From NCBI GenBank assembly GCA_030323885.1, contig CM059192.1, positions 67,038,977-67,102,976 of the forward strand: 64,000 bases of DNA, written 5' to 3'. Within the stretch, counting starts at the first letter, position 1. The number at the start of each line of letters is the position of its first letter. The position numbers and the translations under genes are program-made. The DNA is from Branchipolynoe longqiensis. Its lineage: Eukaryota; Annelida; Polychaeta; Phyllodocida; Polynoidae. Below the pieces are notes generated by a model, which saw nothing but the letters and a program-made list of their open reading frames with translations, was not told the origin of the DNA and did no database searches. Below, piece by piece: positions 54,041 through 63,763 of the stretch.

Positions 54041-55150
54041 CCTCCTGCGGACTGTGCCTCTTTAACCTCCTGCAAACTGTACCTCTTTAACCGCCTGCGG
54101 GCTCTGCCTCTTTAACCTCCTGTGGACTCTGCCTATTTACCCTCCTGCAGACTGTGCCTGTTTAACCTCCTGTGGACTGTGCATCTTTAACCTCCTGTGG
54201 ACTTTGCCTCTTTAACCTCCTGCAGACTGTGCCTCTTTAACCTCCTGTGGACTCTGCCTCTTGAACCTCCTGTGGACTGTGCCTCTTCAACCTCCTGCGG
54301 ACTGTGCCTCTTTAACCTCCTGTGGACTGTGCCTCTTTAACCTCCTGTGGACTCTGCCTCTTTAACCTCCTGCAGACTCTGCCTCTTTAACATCCTGTGG
54401 ACTGTGCCTCTTTAACCTCCTGCAGAATTTGCTTCTTTAACATCCTGTGGACTGTGCCTCTTTAACCTCCTGTGGACTCTGCCTCTTTAACCTCCTGCAG
54501 ACTCTGCCTCTTTAACATCCTGTGGACTGTGCCTCTTTAACCTCCTGCAGAATTTGCTTCTTTAACCTCCTGCGGACTCTGCCTCTTCAACCTCCTGCGG
54601 AATGTGCCTCTTGAACCTCCTGTGGACTGTGCCTCTTGAACCTCCTGTGGACTGTGCCTTTTGAACCTCCTGTGGACTATGCCTCTTTAAGCCCATGCAA
54701 GCTGTGCCTCTTTAGCCTACTGCGGACTGTGCCTCTTTAACCTCATGCGGACTGTGGACTGTGCCTCTTTAACCCCCTGCAGACTGTGCCTCTCTAACCT
54801 CCTGCAGACTGTGCCTCTCTCACCTCCTGTGGACTGGGCCTCTTCAACCTCCTGTGGAGTGTGCCTCTTTAACCTCCTGCAGAGTGTGCCTCTTTAACCT
54901 CCTGTGGACTATGCCTCTTTAACCTCCTGTGGACTGTGCCTCTTCAACCTCATGCGGACTGTGCCTCTTTAACCTCCTGCAGAGTGTGCCTCTTTAACCT
55001 CCTGTGGACTGTGCCTCTTTAACCTCCTGTGGACTTTGCCTCTTTAACCTCCTGCAGACCCTGCCTTTTTAACCTCCTGTGGACTCTGCCTCTTTAACCT
55101 CCTGTGGACTCTGCCTCTTTAACCTCCTGCAGACTGTGCCTGTTTAACCT
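54041..55150 (+). repeat. 25-bp satellite (CCTCCTGYGGACTGTGCCTC + TTTAA)
   Basis: About 44 head-to-tail units. Variants: GTGGACTCTGCC, GCAGAATTTGCTT, CTTGAACC. Copies at 54369-54440 and 54489-54560 share the same series of variants, which points to larger duplications. Confidence 0.95.
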
Positions 55151-55249
55151 CCTGCCAGACAGGTGTGTGTGCGGCGGTGCGTTGATTAACCTGCGCAGTT
55201 GGTGAGCTTGGCTCTTTAAACCTCTGCGACCTCTGCACACACACACAAA

Positions 55250-55460
55250 CCTCCTTCGGACTCTGCCTCTTGACCCTCCTGCAGACTCTGCCTCTTGACC
55301 CTCCTGCAGACTCTGCCTCCTTAACCTCCTGTGGACTCTGCAATCTTTAATCTCCTGTGGACTCTGCCTCTAAACGCTCCTGAAGACTGTCCTCTTGACC
55401 CCCTGCAGACACTGCCCTCTTTTAACCTCCTGTGGACTCTGCCTCTTGAACCTCCTGAGT
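55250..55460 (+). repeat. Outlying units of the 25-bp satellite
   Basis: About eight degenerate units after a 100-bp break that contains ACACACACAC; then the array stops. Confidence 0.85.
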
Positions 55461-55811
55461 ATTTCTGTCATGTACTCCGACACCTCCTTTGTCACACACG
55501 GCGTAAAGCAACCACCAATCAAACAACCTTTGTCACACAAACTTAGAGCCAGGTGATGAATCCTAAATCCACGATCAACACTAGATTCCCTATAGGAAGT
55601 GGCATTTTTATTGGCCCATGGGGGTAGTTTCCTAAATCTCCCTACGTGTGTTCCCTCCACGTGAAAGGAACAGATTTAGGCGCCCATAACAAGACACCTC
55701 AGGAATACAGACTTGGAGGTGTGGTATTGTTGGTCCTGTGTTGTATTGATATGAGAGATAGAGGGTGTGTATAGTGCTATTTTAAACAGAGTACACGATC
55801 TGCCATACAGA
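55461..55811. other. Unassigned stretch
   Basis: No gene and no recognised repeat. Confidence 0.35.
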
Positions 55812-56155
55812 TTGGTTGGTTGTTGGAGTTTTACATCCTGCTAATATCTAAGGTCATATCAGGATGGGTACCAACTTGTGACAGTGCACACTCATGGTGA
55901 CTTCACAGTGCTGCCCAACCGGGAGACCAGGCTGCCTGCACTATGACCTGATATCCCACTCAGTCACATTATCCTGGCACTGAGCGAACCAGTCCTTGTG
56001 CTATTCTAATAATGCCGAGCGCCTGGATAGGAAGTGACAAGTAAAAATCTTTAAGTTATTGGTTTGATTCGACTAGGGTTTGAACCTGTGGCTTCAAATC
56101 TCATGATCTACCAAAACGGGAGACGGATTCTCAACTTCATTCGGGGACCAGCCTT
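55812..56155 (-). mobile_element. SINE-A copy, minus, full length
   Basis: Tail GGTTGGTTGTTGGAGTTTTA, body, head with ATGATCTACCAAAACGGGAG. Confidence 0.9.
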
Positions 56156-56189
56156 CTGGTTCTCAGTCCATATAGCTTATAATTTGGGT

Positions 56190-56250
56190 GGTTGGGTTTT
56201 GGGTTTTTTACGTCCTGGTAACATCTAAGGTGACATCAAGACTTTTAAAT
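56190..56250 (-). mobile_element. SINE-A tail fragment, minus
   Basis: GGTTTTTTACGTCCTGGTAA then CATCTAAGGTGACATCA. Confidence 0.65.
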
Positions 56251-56439
56251 GGGAAACCTAACCCAAAGGGGTGTGTAGGCGTCCTATTAATATGAATAGT
56301 GTGTAAACTGTCTTTGATGATTGAGGGAAGTGTCAATTGAAATATTCTCCGCACCCACACTTCTCAGCCTCAACTGCTTCATGGTATACAGGTTAATGCC
56401 CAAACTGCAATACCGAGAAGCCTGATTTGTGATTTAGAT

Positions 56440-56995
56440 GATTGATTACACATTATGTACGATGTACTATATTATATATTATATGTTATACATTGTGTAT
56501 TATGCAGTATATATTATATATTATATATATTATTACAATTATTATATATTATACATTATTAAATATAACGTATTATATGTTATCCATTGTGTATTATGTA
56601 GTATATATTATATATGATGTATTATTATATATTATTATATATTATACATTATTAAATATAACGTATTATATGTTATACATTGTGTATTACGTAGCATATA
56701 TTATGTATTATTATATATTATTATATATTCTACATTATTAAATATAACGTATTATATGCTATATATTGTGTATTATGTAGTATTATATATTATATATTAC
56801 TATATATTATTATATATTATTATATATCATTATATATTATTATATATTATTATACATTATTATAATATTTATTATATAATATTGTATATTATTATATAAT
56901 TATTATATGTTTTTATATATTATTATATATTATTATATATTATTATATATTATTATAGTATATAGTATATATATATATTATTATCCATACATTAT
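56440..56995. repeat. AT-rich tandem array (ATTATATATTATT)
   Basis: Higher-order units of about 90 bp (ACGTATTATATGTTAT, CATTGTGTATTA, GTAGTATATATTATAT) in the first half, then plain TTATATATTA repeats. The right edge abuts a SINE-A tail at 56998. Confidence 0.9.
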
Positions 56996-56997
56996 AC

Positions 56998-57050
56998 CGT
57001 CCTGATATGACCTTCGATGCTGCTAGGACGTAAAACAACAACAACAACCA
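56998..57050 (+). mobile_element. SINE-A tail fragment
   Basis: CGTCCTGATATGACCTTCGA, then ACAACAACAACAACC. Confidence 0.75.
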
Positions 57051-57194
57051 ACCATATACATTATACATAATTGTACTCTATTTTGCTTATACATTATACC
57101 TTATAGATTTATGCTTAAAATTATACATTTATACATTATCACAGATGGGTGGCTATCACACCACCAACAGCCGATGTGTACTTTTTGTGATGGG

Positions 57195-57430
57195 GGGGGG
57201 GGGGGTCGTTAAACACACACAAAAACACCAAAAAAGGGTGGCTATCACTACTGCCCAGCTACCAACTGCCAACACACACCCCCCCCCCCGCACCCCCCCC
57301 CCCCACCACCCACAACCCACACCCACATCATCCCACCCACACCCCACCCATAAATACCCACACACCCACACACACATACACCCACACATACACCCACACC
57401 CACACCCATACACACACTACACTAAACTAT
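57195..57430. repeat. Poly-G, poly-C and CCCACA simple repeats
   Basis: A G-run at 57193-57206, C-runs at 57280-57304 and a CACCCACAC tract to 57418. Confidence 0.85.
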
Positions 57431-57448
57431 AAACAAATATATATATAT

Positions 57449-57661
57449 AATAATAATAAAATATGCATTTCCACATGATCAATGTAGACACAGGTTGACA
57501 TTTATATCAGTACTTTCTTCACATGAAAAAGGAGAAAGCAGGAGTACAATACTTATGAGGTGCTTTCCCCATTTAAAAATAACATATACATTACTTATAC
57601 CATAGGAATAATAAAAAGAAATATAAATAGAAAAATAAAATCAATAAAAAACCCTATGAAC

Positions 57662-57663
<2 letters not shown>
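57449..57663 (+). repeat. Dispersed AT-rich repeat, copy 2
   Basis: Same as 6050-6265, also starting after an AAT tract; here followed by TA repeats. Confidence 0.7.
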
Positions 57664-57700
<37 letters not shown>

Positions 57701-57705
57701 TGTTG

Positions 57706-58123
57706 ATATGGTATACATCAGTTAGAAATCAATGGTCAATGACTGTGCGCACGCGTGCTATATGGCTGGATAGAACCTGTTTAATGGGTTGCACTTACTT
57801 CACGCAGGTAGGCGCGAGTAGGTTTGTTGAACGGGGTTTTATAGCACTGCAGGACATGGCGTGACACTGTTGCCGTCACCAGGATAACTGTACGCCGTGA
57901 GCCCTGTATAGCTGAGTGAATCCACCGCCTGTGTGTATGCGTATAGATCTAAGTGTAAGTACATGAGTGTTTGAAGTCTTAGGCGCAGCCCTATCTGGTT
58001 GCAGTAATCCATTCAATACTAGTGATTCTAAGGGGGGGGGGGGGGTAGTGGGTTGCACTCGTTTCACCCGGTGAAGTGCCTGCCTCATATACAGGTCACC
58101 ACCGTATAGAGATATATATAATT
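57706..58123. other. Unassigned stretch
   Basis: A G-run at 58032-58046; no gene. Confidence 0.35.
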
Positions 58124-58891
58124 CAGGGATGAAAGATCTCCGCGATTTCGCGGGTTCCACGATTTCCAATTTTTGTTTTATTTTACAATTAACGATAAAT
58201 ATGATTTACCAAACAAATATATACCTATTTAAAGCTGCATAGTCCGATGAAATATCAAATATTCAAGACCAAAACAATTATCTAAATTGATTCTACATAT
58301 CTAACTTAGTTACTGGTCACTATTAAACATTTGTCACCCATAGAAGGGAAGGCTGAGGCAATAGAATCGAACCTGTTACTGCAAAGCCTAATGGGGGTCG
58401 AGTTTGACAAGCTTGCCAAATTAATTTGGCATGGTTCCACTTAAAATATCTCAAAAGTTTAGCCACTAAAATAAAAGTTACATCAAGCTAAAGCAAGATA
58501 CATAATAATGATCAACCTAATGTATTTATCTCAGAAAATTTCAAAAACTCAAAACCATCGGACTATGCAACTTTAACGTTAAACAAAATGCCAAGGAGTA
58601 TGGATGTATATCACTTATATGACAACAATTAGTCACTTTGAATCCCGTTCTTATATTACCTTAAATGTTACTAGAACATAAAACCCAAACAAGAAAGTGC
58701 GAGAGATGGGCAATAATCATAATAGAGTCACAACAAGGATAGTTGAAACCTGACTTCCGGCGTTTTTCCGCGATTCCCTGACCGGGCTAATCCTATGGGG
58801 GGGAAATCCGCGTTTTGGCGGAAATTCGCCGTCGGCTTAATAATCTCGACTTGATTTCCGTGCTTTTTGCCAGAGACCGCTTTCATCCCTG
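58124..58891. mobile_element. hAT-like non-autonomous element
   Basis: Ends CAGGGATGAAAG and CTTTCATCCCTG are perfect inverted repeats of the hAT style, set in TA-rich sequence that hides an 8-bp target duplication. Near both ends are TCCGCGATTTCGCGG- and TTTTCCGCGATT-like blocks. It contains a TTAA-MITE. No coding frame. Confidence 0.7.
58233..58572 (+). mobile_element. TTAA-MITE nested in the hAT-like element
   Basis: AGCTGCATAGTCCGATGA to CATCGGACTATGCAACT with TTAA at 58229-58232 and 58573-58576. Confidence 0.88.
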
Positions 58892-58980
58892 ATATATATA
58901 TATATATATATAATATATGTATATATATATAATATATGTATATATATATATATATATATGTATAGATATATATATAATTT
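58892..58980. repeat. TA microsatellite
   Basis: TA repeats broken by ATATGTA. Confidence 0.9.
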
Positions 58981-59061
58981 ACTAAGTGGATATAAATAAC
59001 GACAGCCCCTTATACACCATGAGCCAACTGTCACTGTGCTCACTTATTTATGTATATTAGG

Positions 59062-59430
59062 AGGTCATGATGTAGCAGTCACACTACGACGACAAGCGGC
59101 GACGACAGCTCTGCGACAGCGACTTCCGGTGTCGCGCAGGTGTCGCTCATGGTGTCGCACGCAAGCGTGGTCGCGCAGGTGTCGCCGCGACACCTGCGCG
59201 ACACCACACAGTTTCTCTACTCTTTCTCCACTGTCGTCGGGTTGTCGTGGGGATATTGGACTGTTGAAAACTTCTTCTACGACAGCCCGACGACAGACCG
59301 AGGTTTGCGGCACCTCGCTCGCGGCAACTGTCGCGGGCCACTGCGCGGCACGTACGCGGCACTGTCGCGCAACGTCGCGGCATGATTCGCACTGTCGCGG
59401 CACTCTGGGGTCCGTCTTGGTCGATAAGCA
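59062..59430. other. GC-rich block of TGTCGC/GCGACA motifs
   Basis: Many TGTCGC and GCGACA words on both strands, with a perfect 16-bp-arm hairpin at 59170-59202 (GTCGCGCAGGTGTCGC, C, then its complement). Several overlapping frames of 80-130 codons exist in four frames, so none is convincing. Base composition is unlike its neighbours. Confidence 0.5.
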
Positions 59431-59434
59431 GTAG

Positions 59435-59935
59435 TTGCTTTCTTCTCTCTCCATGTATGTGTCTCTGTGTGTCTATGTGTGTGTGTCTAATGTGTGTGTC
59501 TGTGTCCTAGTGGTGTCTGTGTTTGTCTGTGTCTCTGTGTGTGTCTGTGTGTGTGTCTGTGTCTGTGTGTGTGTCTGTGTGTGTGGTCTGTGTCTCTGTG
59601 TCTATGTGTGGTGTCTGTGTCTATGTGTGTGTCTGGTGTGTGTATATGTGTGTCTGTGGTGTATATGTGTGTGTCCTGTGTGTGTATATGTGTGCTGTGG
59701 TGTGTTGGTGTCTGGTGTGTGTCTGTCTGTGTGTGTGTGTCTGTGTCTCTGTGTGTGCCCAACCCGGATATAGTGTCTCTTTGTGTCCCCTGTGTCTGTT
59801 TCTATGTGGTGTCTGTGTCAATGTGTGTGTCTGTGTGTGTCTGTGTCCTCTGTGTGTATCAGTGATCTGTGTGTGGTCTGTGTCTGTTGTCGTGAGACTG
59901 TGTCTGTTGTGTGTGTCTGTGTCTCTTGTGTCCTC
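59435..59935 (+). repeat. GT-rich simple repeat (TGTGTCTGTG)
   Basis: TGTGTGTCTGTGTCTCTGTG-type units, degenerate. Complementary in sequence to 60715-60890. Confidence 0.9.
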
Positions 59936-60165
59936 ACTCTGCACTCTCAGTCTGACTTCTGACTCTGACTCCACTCTCAGTCTGACTCTCACTCTCACTC
60001 TCAGTCTGGACTCTCACTCCACAGTCCTGACTCACACTCTCACTCCACTCTCAGTCTGAACTCTCACTCTCACTCTCAGTCTGTACTCTCACTCTCAGTC
60101 TGACTCTGAGTCCTGACACACAGAAACACAGAGACCACACAGAGACACACAACAGTCCTGACTTC
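59936..60165 (+). repeat. CTCTCAGTCTGACT simple repeat
   Basis: ACTCTCAGTCTGACTCTGAC and ACTCTCACTC units. Confidence 0.88.
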
Positions 60166-60169
60166 TGTG

Positions 60170-60640
60170 TGGCAGGGGGGTGGGGGTTTCTAGAGTGTGA
60201 GTGTTTCTCTGTGAGTGCTGTGTGTGTGTCTTCTGTGTTTCTGTGGTGTCCTGTATATAGGTAATGTGAGGTGAGCTCTGGCCTCTTGGTGGGTGGCTCT
60301 ATGTGTGTAGTGTGTCTGGGGGCGAGAGAGGGTTGTTCTCGCTCTGTGTTTTCGTGGGTCGGGGGGGTGGGTGGGAGCTCGGGTGGGGTGGGGTGGGGGT
60401 GGGCGGGGTGGGGGGGCGGGCGGTGGGGGGCGGGGGGGGGGGGTGTGTGTCTCTGGTGGTTAGGGGTGGGGTCTCTGGTGTATATGTGAGGATTGTGTGG
60501 GGGGGTGGGGAATTGATGGTAGGGGGGGGGGTGGGGGGGAGGGGGGGGTGTATTTGGGGAATTAGGTAGTGTTGGGTTTATGTGGTGTGGAAGTCAGGGG
60601 GGGGAGGGGGTGTGTGGGATTGGTGGATGGGGGAGAGGTT
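60170..60640 (+). repeat. G-rich tract with many G-runs
   Basis: Dozens of runs of three or more G separated by T, C or A. A likely G-quadruplex former on plus. Confidence 0.85.
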
Positions 60641-60714
60641 TTGGATGGGGTAATGTAGGTGTGGCCAGAGTCAGAGTCGTAAAACCGGGAGTCAGACAGT
60701 CTGACTGAGAGAGT

Positions 60715-60890
60715 GTGAGACTCAGGCAACACACAAGAGACACATACTCATACACACAGAGACACAGACACACACAGACACATACATAAACAGACACACA
60801 CACACAAGACACAGACACACACACAGACACAATACACCACCCAGACACAGACACACACAGACACAACACAGACACAGCACAGACACACAC
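60715..60890 (+). repeat. ACAGACACACAC simple repeat
   Basis: CAGACACA units ending at AGATCTGG, where the retroelement gag frame begins. Confidence 0.9.
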
Positions 60891-60899
60891 AGATCTGGT

Positions 60900-61847
60900 T
60901 TGCGCACAAAGCGGAAGACTAAGTCCAAAAAGAAGAAGAGGAAGAGGAAATATTCTTCTTCTGAGTCGTCCACTGAGTCTACTTCTACGGAATCAGACTC
61001 AGACACCGTATATGAAGGGGTCTATGCGGACATTGGCACTAAAGTGGCTAAGAAGGTGGAGAAGCCAAAGGCTAAGCGGGTTAAAACCACTACGCTTATG
61101 CGCGAGACCGTGAATGGTCATTTTCGCACGTTCAAACCGGCGGAGGTTATCTCCAAGTTAGGAGATGAGTTAACAGGCATAAAGGGTGTTCCCAACTCCA
61201 TCATTAAAGAAATGGATCGGGATGTCAATATGACGGATGACCGTAAGAAGTTTGAGGATGTGTTGCACACAGTGCATAAGGCAGTGTTGGCTACCCTAAC
61301 AGCTATTGTTCCTGTGGCTAATAGGATGCAGAGTGAAAATAAGTTCTCGTCTTTGGCTAAGACAATGGACAAAGGCATTGCAGTACTAGCGGCGGCAGGT
61401 AATTACCTGTCGTTTCGAAGATATGAAAATGTCTTCAAGTCAGTTTGCACAGATGCTGGCAAAGAAGTGGCTCGCTCTAAGAAGGTTACCGATAATGAGG
61501 GGAAGGAGTTTACGCTCTATCTTGCTCCAGAGCCGATTAAAGGGAAACCTTTAGATAATACCAAGATGTTTGGCGGTCAACTACAATACCTCTATAAAGA
61601 GGTAGAGACTGCAGCCAAGAGTGGCAAAAACATGGATGGCAAGAAGAAACAGGAAGTTCCTCGTTTCAAAAAGTCACGAGGGGATTTTCGTCCACGACGG
61701 TTCACCAGAGGAACCAGACCGAGTTCAAACTTTGGTCAAGGGTTTCGGGGCCGGGGCGCTCGCCCAGGCTGGACCGACAACACCGCACGGCCAATAGGTC
61801 GAGGGTTCAACTCGTCGAGACCTTTCCCCAGGGGGGGGTCCAAGTAG
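60900..61847 (+). CDS. gag: Gag-like protein of the DIRS1-like element (5' incomplete)
   Basis: Frame of 315 codons counted from a TTG; the frame is open further upstream into simple repeat, and no ATG precedes the conserved part, so the natural start is probably lost. Order: a Lys-rich then Ser/Glu/Asp-rich N-terminus (residues 1-45), a folded region (about 65-240; GHFRTFKPAEVISKLGDEL, ANRMQSENKFSSLAKTMDKG, GNYLSFRRYENVFKSVCTDA), and an Arg/Gly/Phe-rich C-terminus (250-315) suited to RNA binding. There is no Cys/His knuckle, unlike the other Gag in this window. Call rests on position before RT and on DIRS-like layout. Confidence 0.72.
   Translation: MRTKRKTKSKKKKRKRKYSSSESSTESTSTESDSDTVYEGVYADIGTKVAKKVEKPKAKRVKTTTLMRETVNGHFRTFKPAEVISKLGDELTGIKGVPNSIIKEMDRDVNMTDDRKKFEDVLHTVHKAVLATLTAIVPVANRMQSENKFSSLAKTMDKGIAVLAAAGNYLSFRRYENVFKSVCTDAGKEVARSKKVTDNEGKEFTLYLAPEPIKGKPLDNTKMFGGQLQYLYKEVETAAKSGKNMDGKKKQEVPRFKKSRGDFRPRRFTRGTRPSSNFGQGFRGRGARPGWTDNTARPIGRGFNSSRPFPRGGSK
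61832..61838 (+). promoter_or_regulatory. Candidate -1 frameshift site on a G-run
   Basis: Gag codons AGG GGG GGG TCC AAG TAG: the heptamer G GGG GGG satisfies X XXY YYZ two sense codons before the stop. A -1 slip leads into the RT frame, which is open from here to its first start candidate at 61913. The G-run length could also be a mutation or sequencing error. Confidence 0.45.
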
Positions 61848-61912
61848 AGGTCCAAACACAAACTTTACAAGTCCCTGCAGCCTCTAAAAACACACAAACT
61901 GTAAGCAACTTT

Positions 61913-63763
61913 GTGGCTGGTAATATTAGTAATCATATTTCTGAGTGGCACAAAATTACTAGTGACCAAGAAATTATAGAAATAGTTAGGGGTGTTCAAA
62001 TTCCCTTTACACAAATTCCTGTACAAAGTATAATACCTTTTCCATATAACATTCAACCAGTTGAACGAGACGCACTAACTAAACAGGTACATAAATTCTT
62101 TGAGAAAGGAATTATACAAAAAGTGACACACTGTTCAGGACAGTTTATTTCAAACATTTTCTCGAGACCGAAGCCTAATGGTGATGTTCGAATGATCCTG
62201 GATTTAACAATCCTTAATAAAAGGGTGGAATATCGACATTTTAAAATGTTCTCTCTAGATACGGCACGGGATCTGATTACACCAGATGCGTGGATGGCTA
62301 GTGTTGATTTACAGGATGCATATTATACGCTTCCCATAATGGAACAATATCGAAAATTTCTTCGATTTATTTGGGATAACCAACTCTATGAGTTTACCTG
62401 TATGCCGAATGGCTTAGCTTGTGCGCCACGTTTATTTACTAAATTGCTTAAACCTGTTTTCTCGGTAATGGCGAGGAAGGGTCATATAATGTTTCCATAC
62501 ATAGATGATTCTTTTATTATAGCATCAACACAAATTGGTTGTGTGAATGCAGTTTTGGATTTATGTGCATTACTCACTAAATTGGGGTTTTATGTACATC
62601 AACAAAAGTCAGTGTTTAAACCAACAAAACAACTTAAATGTTTAGGGTTTATTCTGGATACACAGTCCCTTACAGTGTCGATAACAGAACAAAAACTAAT
62701 TAAGTTTATGACTACAGCGACTCAGCTTATTAAGTTATCAAAGCCAAAAATTAGACAGGTTGCTGTTCTTATTGGCATAATGACCTCATATGCACCTGCT
62801 GTGTTATATGGGAAGGCCCATATTAAGTCGCTAGAAATAGATAAAAATTTAGCGTTAACACGAACTAAAGGCAATTTTGAGCGAAAGATGTTTATTTCGC
62901 AAGAAGGGTTACAGGATATTGGATGGTGGATGCAACATATAGCAAGTTCACCAAATCCAATCCGCATGGCGGAACCTAATACAGTAATTACTACTGATGC
63001 TTCGTTAGAAGGTTGGGGAGCTCATCGAGATGGGGTCACAACAGGAGGTAGATGGCTTGATGATGAAAAATCAGACTATATTAATGCACTAGAATTGCGT
63101 GCTATTTATCTGGGCTTACGTAGTTTAGTAAAGATAAATAAATCACAGGTTAGAATACTAACTGATAATACTACTGCCATGGCATATATTCGTAACATGG
63201 GTGGAACCAAATCAAAGTCTTGCAATCAGTTATCTAAACTGATTTGGAACTGGGCACAGGCTCAACAAGTCTGGCTGACTGTAGCGCATATTCCAGGGTC
63301 ACAAAATACACTTGCAGATTATAAAAGTAGAAATTTCCATGACCATTTAGAGTGGTCTCTCTCTACACCTTTGTTTAACTTCGTTTGTGAAAAATGGGGT
63401 ACACCTGAAGTTGACTTATTTGCATCACGAAATAATAACAAGTTACCCTGTTATGTTTCTTGGCATCCTGAACCGGATGCTTGGAAAGTAGATGCGTTTG
63501 CTATTACCTGGGAAAATAATTATTTTTATATTTTCCCACCATTTAGCATTATCAGCCGAGTAGTGAGAAAAATCGGCTTGGAAGGGACACATGCGATACT
63601 GGTGGTGCCCGATTGGGACACGCAACCTTGGCTGCCAGCAGTTTCACAACTGGCAAAAGATCGTATACGATTCCCAAGAAAACTCGGGAATCTGACGCAC
63701 CACGGACCGCTAGTGGTTCACGGCGACGTGTCAACGACGCCCCTATTGGCATTCCTTTTCTAA
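61913..63763 (+). CDS. pol: Reverse transcriptase / RNase H with methyltransferase-like tail (DIRS1-like)
   Basis: 616 codons counted from a GTG; no early ATG exists and the frame is open back into gag, so fusion by -1 frameshift is likely. RT about 60-270: SRPKPNGDVRMILDLTILN (84-102), first Asp in SVDLQDAYY (130-138), MPNGLACAPRLF, active site YIDD at 196-199, and CLGFILD. RNase H about 355-475: D362 (TTDASLEGWGAH), E394 (ALELRAI), D418 (LTDNTT), D469 (LADYKSR). Residues 495-590 (PEVDLFASRNN, YIFPPFSIISRVVRKI, VVPDWDTQPW) correspond to the region of DIRS1 proteins related to Dam N6-adenine methyltransferases. The catalytic D/N-PP-Y/F is FPPF here, so activity is doubtful. Intact frame. Confidence 0.92.
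   Translation: MAGNISNHISEWHKITSDQEIIEIVRGVQIPFTQIPVQSIIPFPYNIQPVERDALTKQVHKFFEKGIIQKVTHCSGQFISNIFSRPKPNGDVRMILDLTILNKRVEYRHFKMFSLDTARDLITPDAWMASVDLQDAYYTLPIMEQYRKFLRFIWDNQLYEFTCMPNGLACAPRLFTKLLKPVFSVMARKGHIMFPYIDDSFIIASTQIGCVNAVLDLCALLTKLGFYVHQQKSVFKPTKQLKCLGFILDTQSLTVSITEQKLIKFMTTATQLIKLSKPKIRQVAVLIGIMTSYAPAVLYGKAHIKSLEIDKNLALTRTKGNFERKMFISQEGLQDIGWWMQHIASSPNPIRMAEPNTVITTDASLEGWGAHRDGVTTGGRWLDDEKSDYINALELRAIYLGLRSLVKINKSQVRILTDNTTAMAYIRNMGGTKSKSCNQLSKLIWNWAQAQQVWLTVAHIPGSQNTLADYKSRNFHDHLEWSLSTPLFNFVCEKWGTPEVDLFASRNNNKLPCYVSWHPEPDAWKVDAFAITWENNYFYIFPPFSIISRVVRKIGLEGTHAILVVPDWDTQPWLPAVSQLAKDRIRFPRKLGNLTHHGPLVVHGDVSTTPLLAFLF

Noticed and set aside
59036..59454. Coding exon in the GC-rich TGTCGC block
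   Set aside because: Frames of similar length occur on both strands in several phases and none has recognisable domains.
60271..60569. Gly-rich frames in the G-run tract
   Set aside because: Homopolymer-driven; two overlapping phases equally open.
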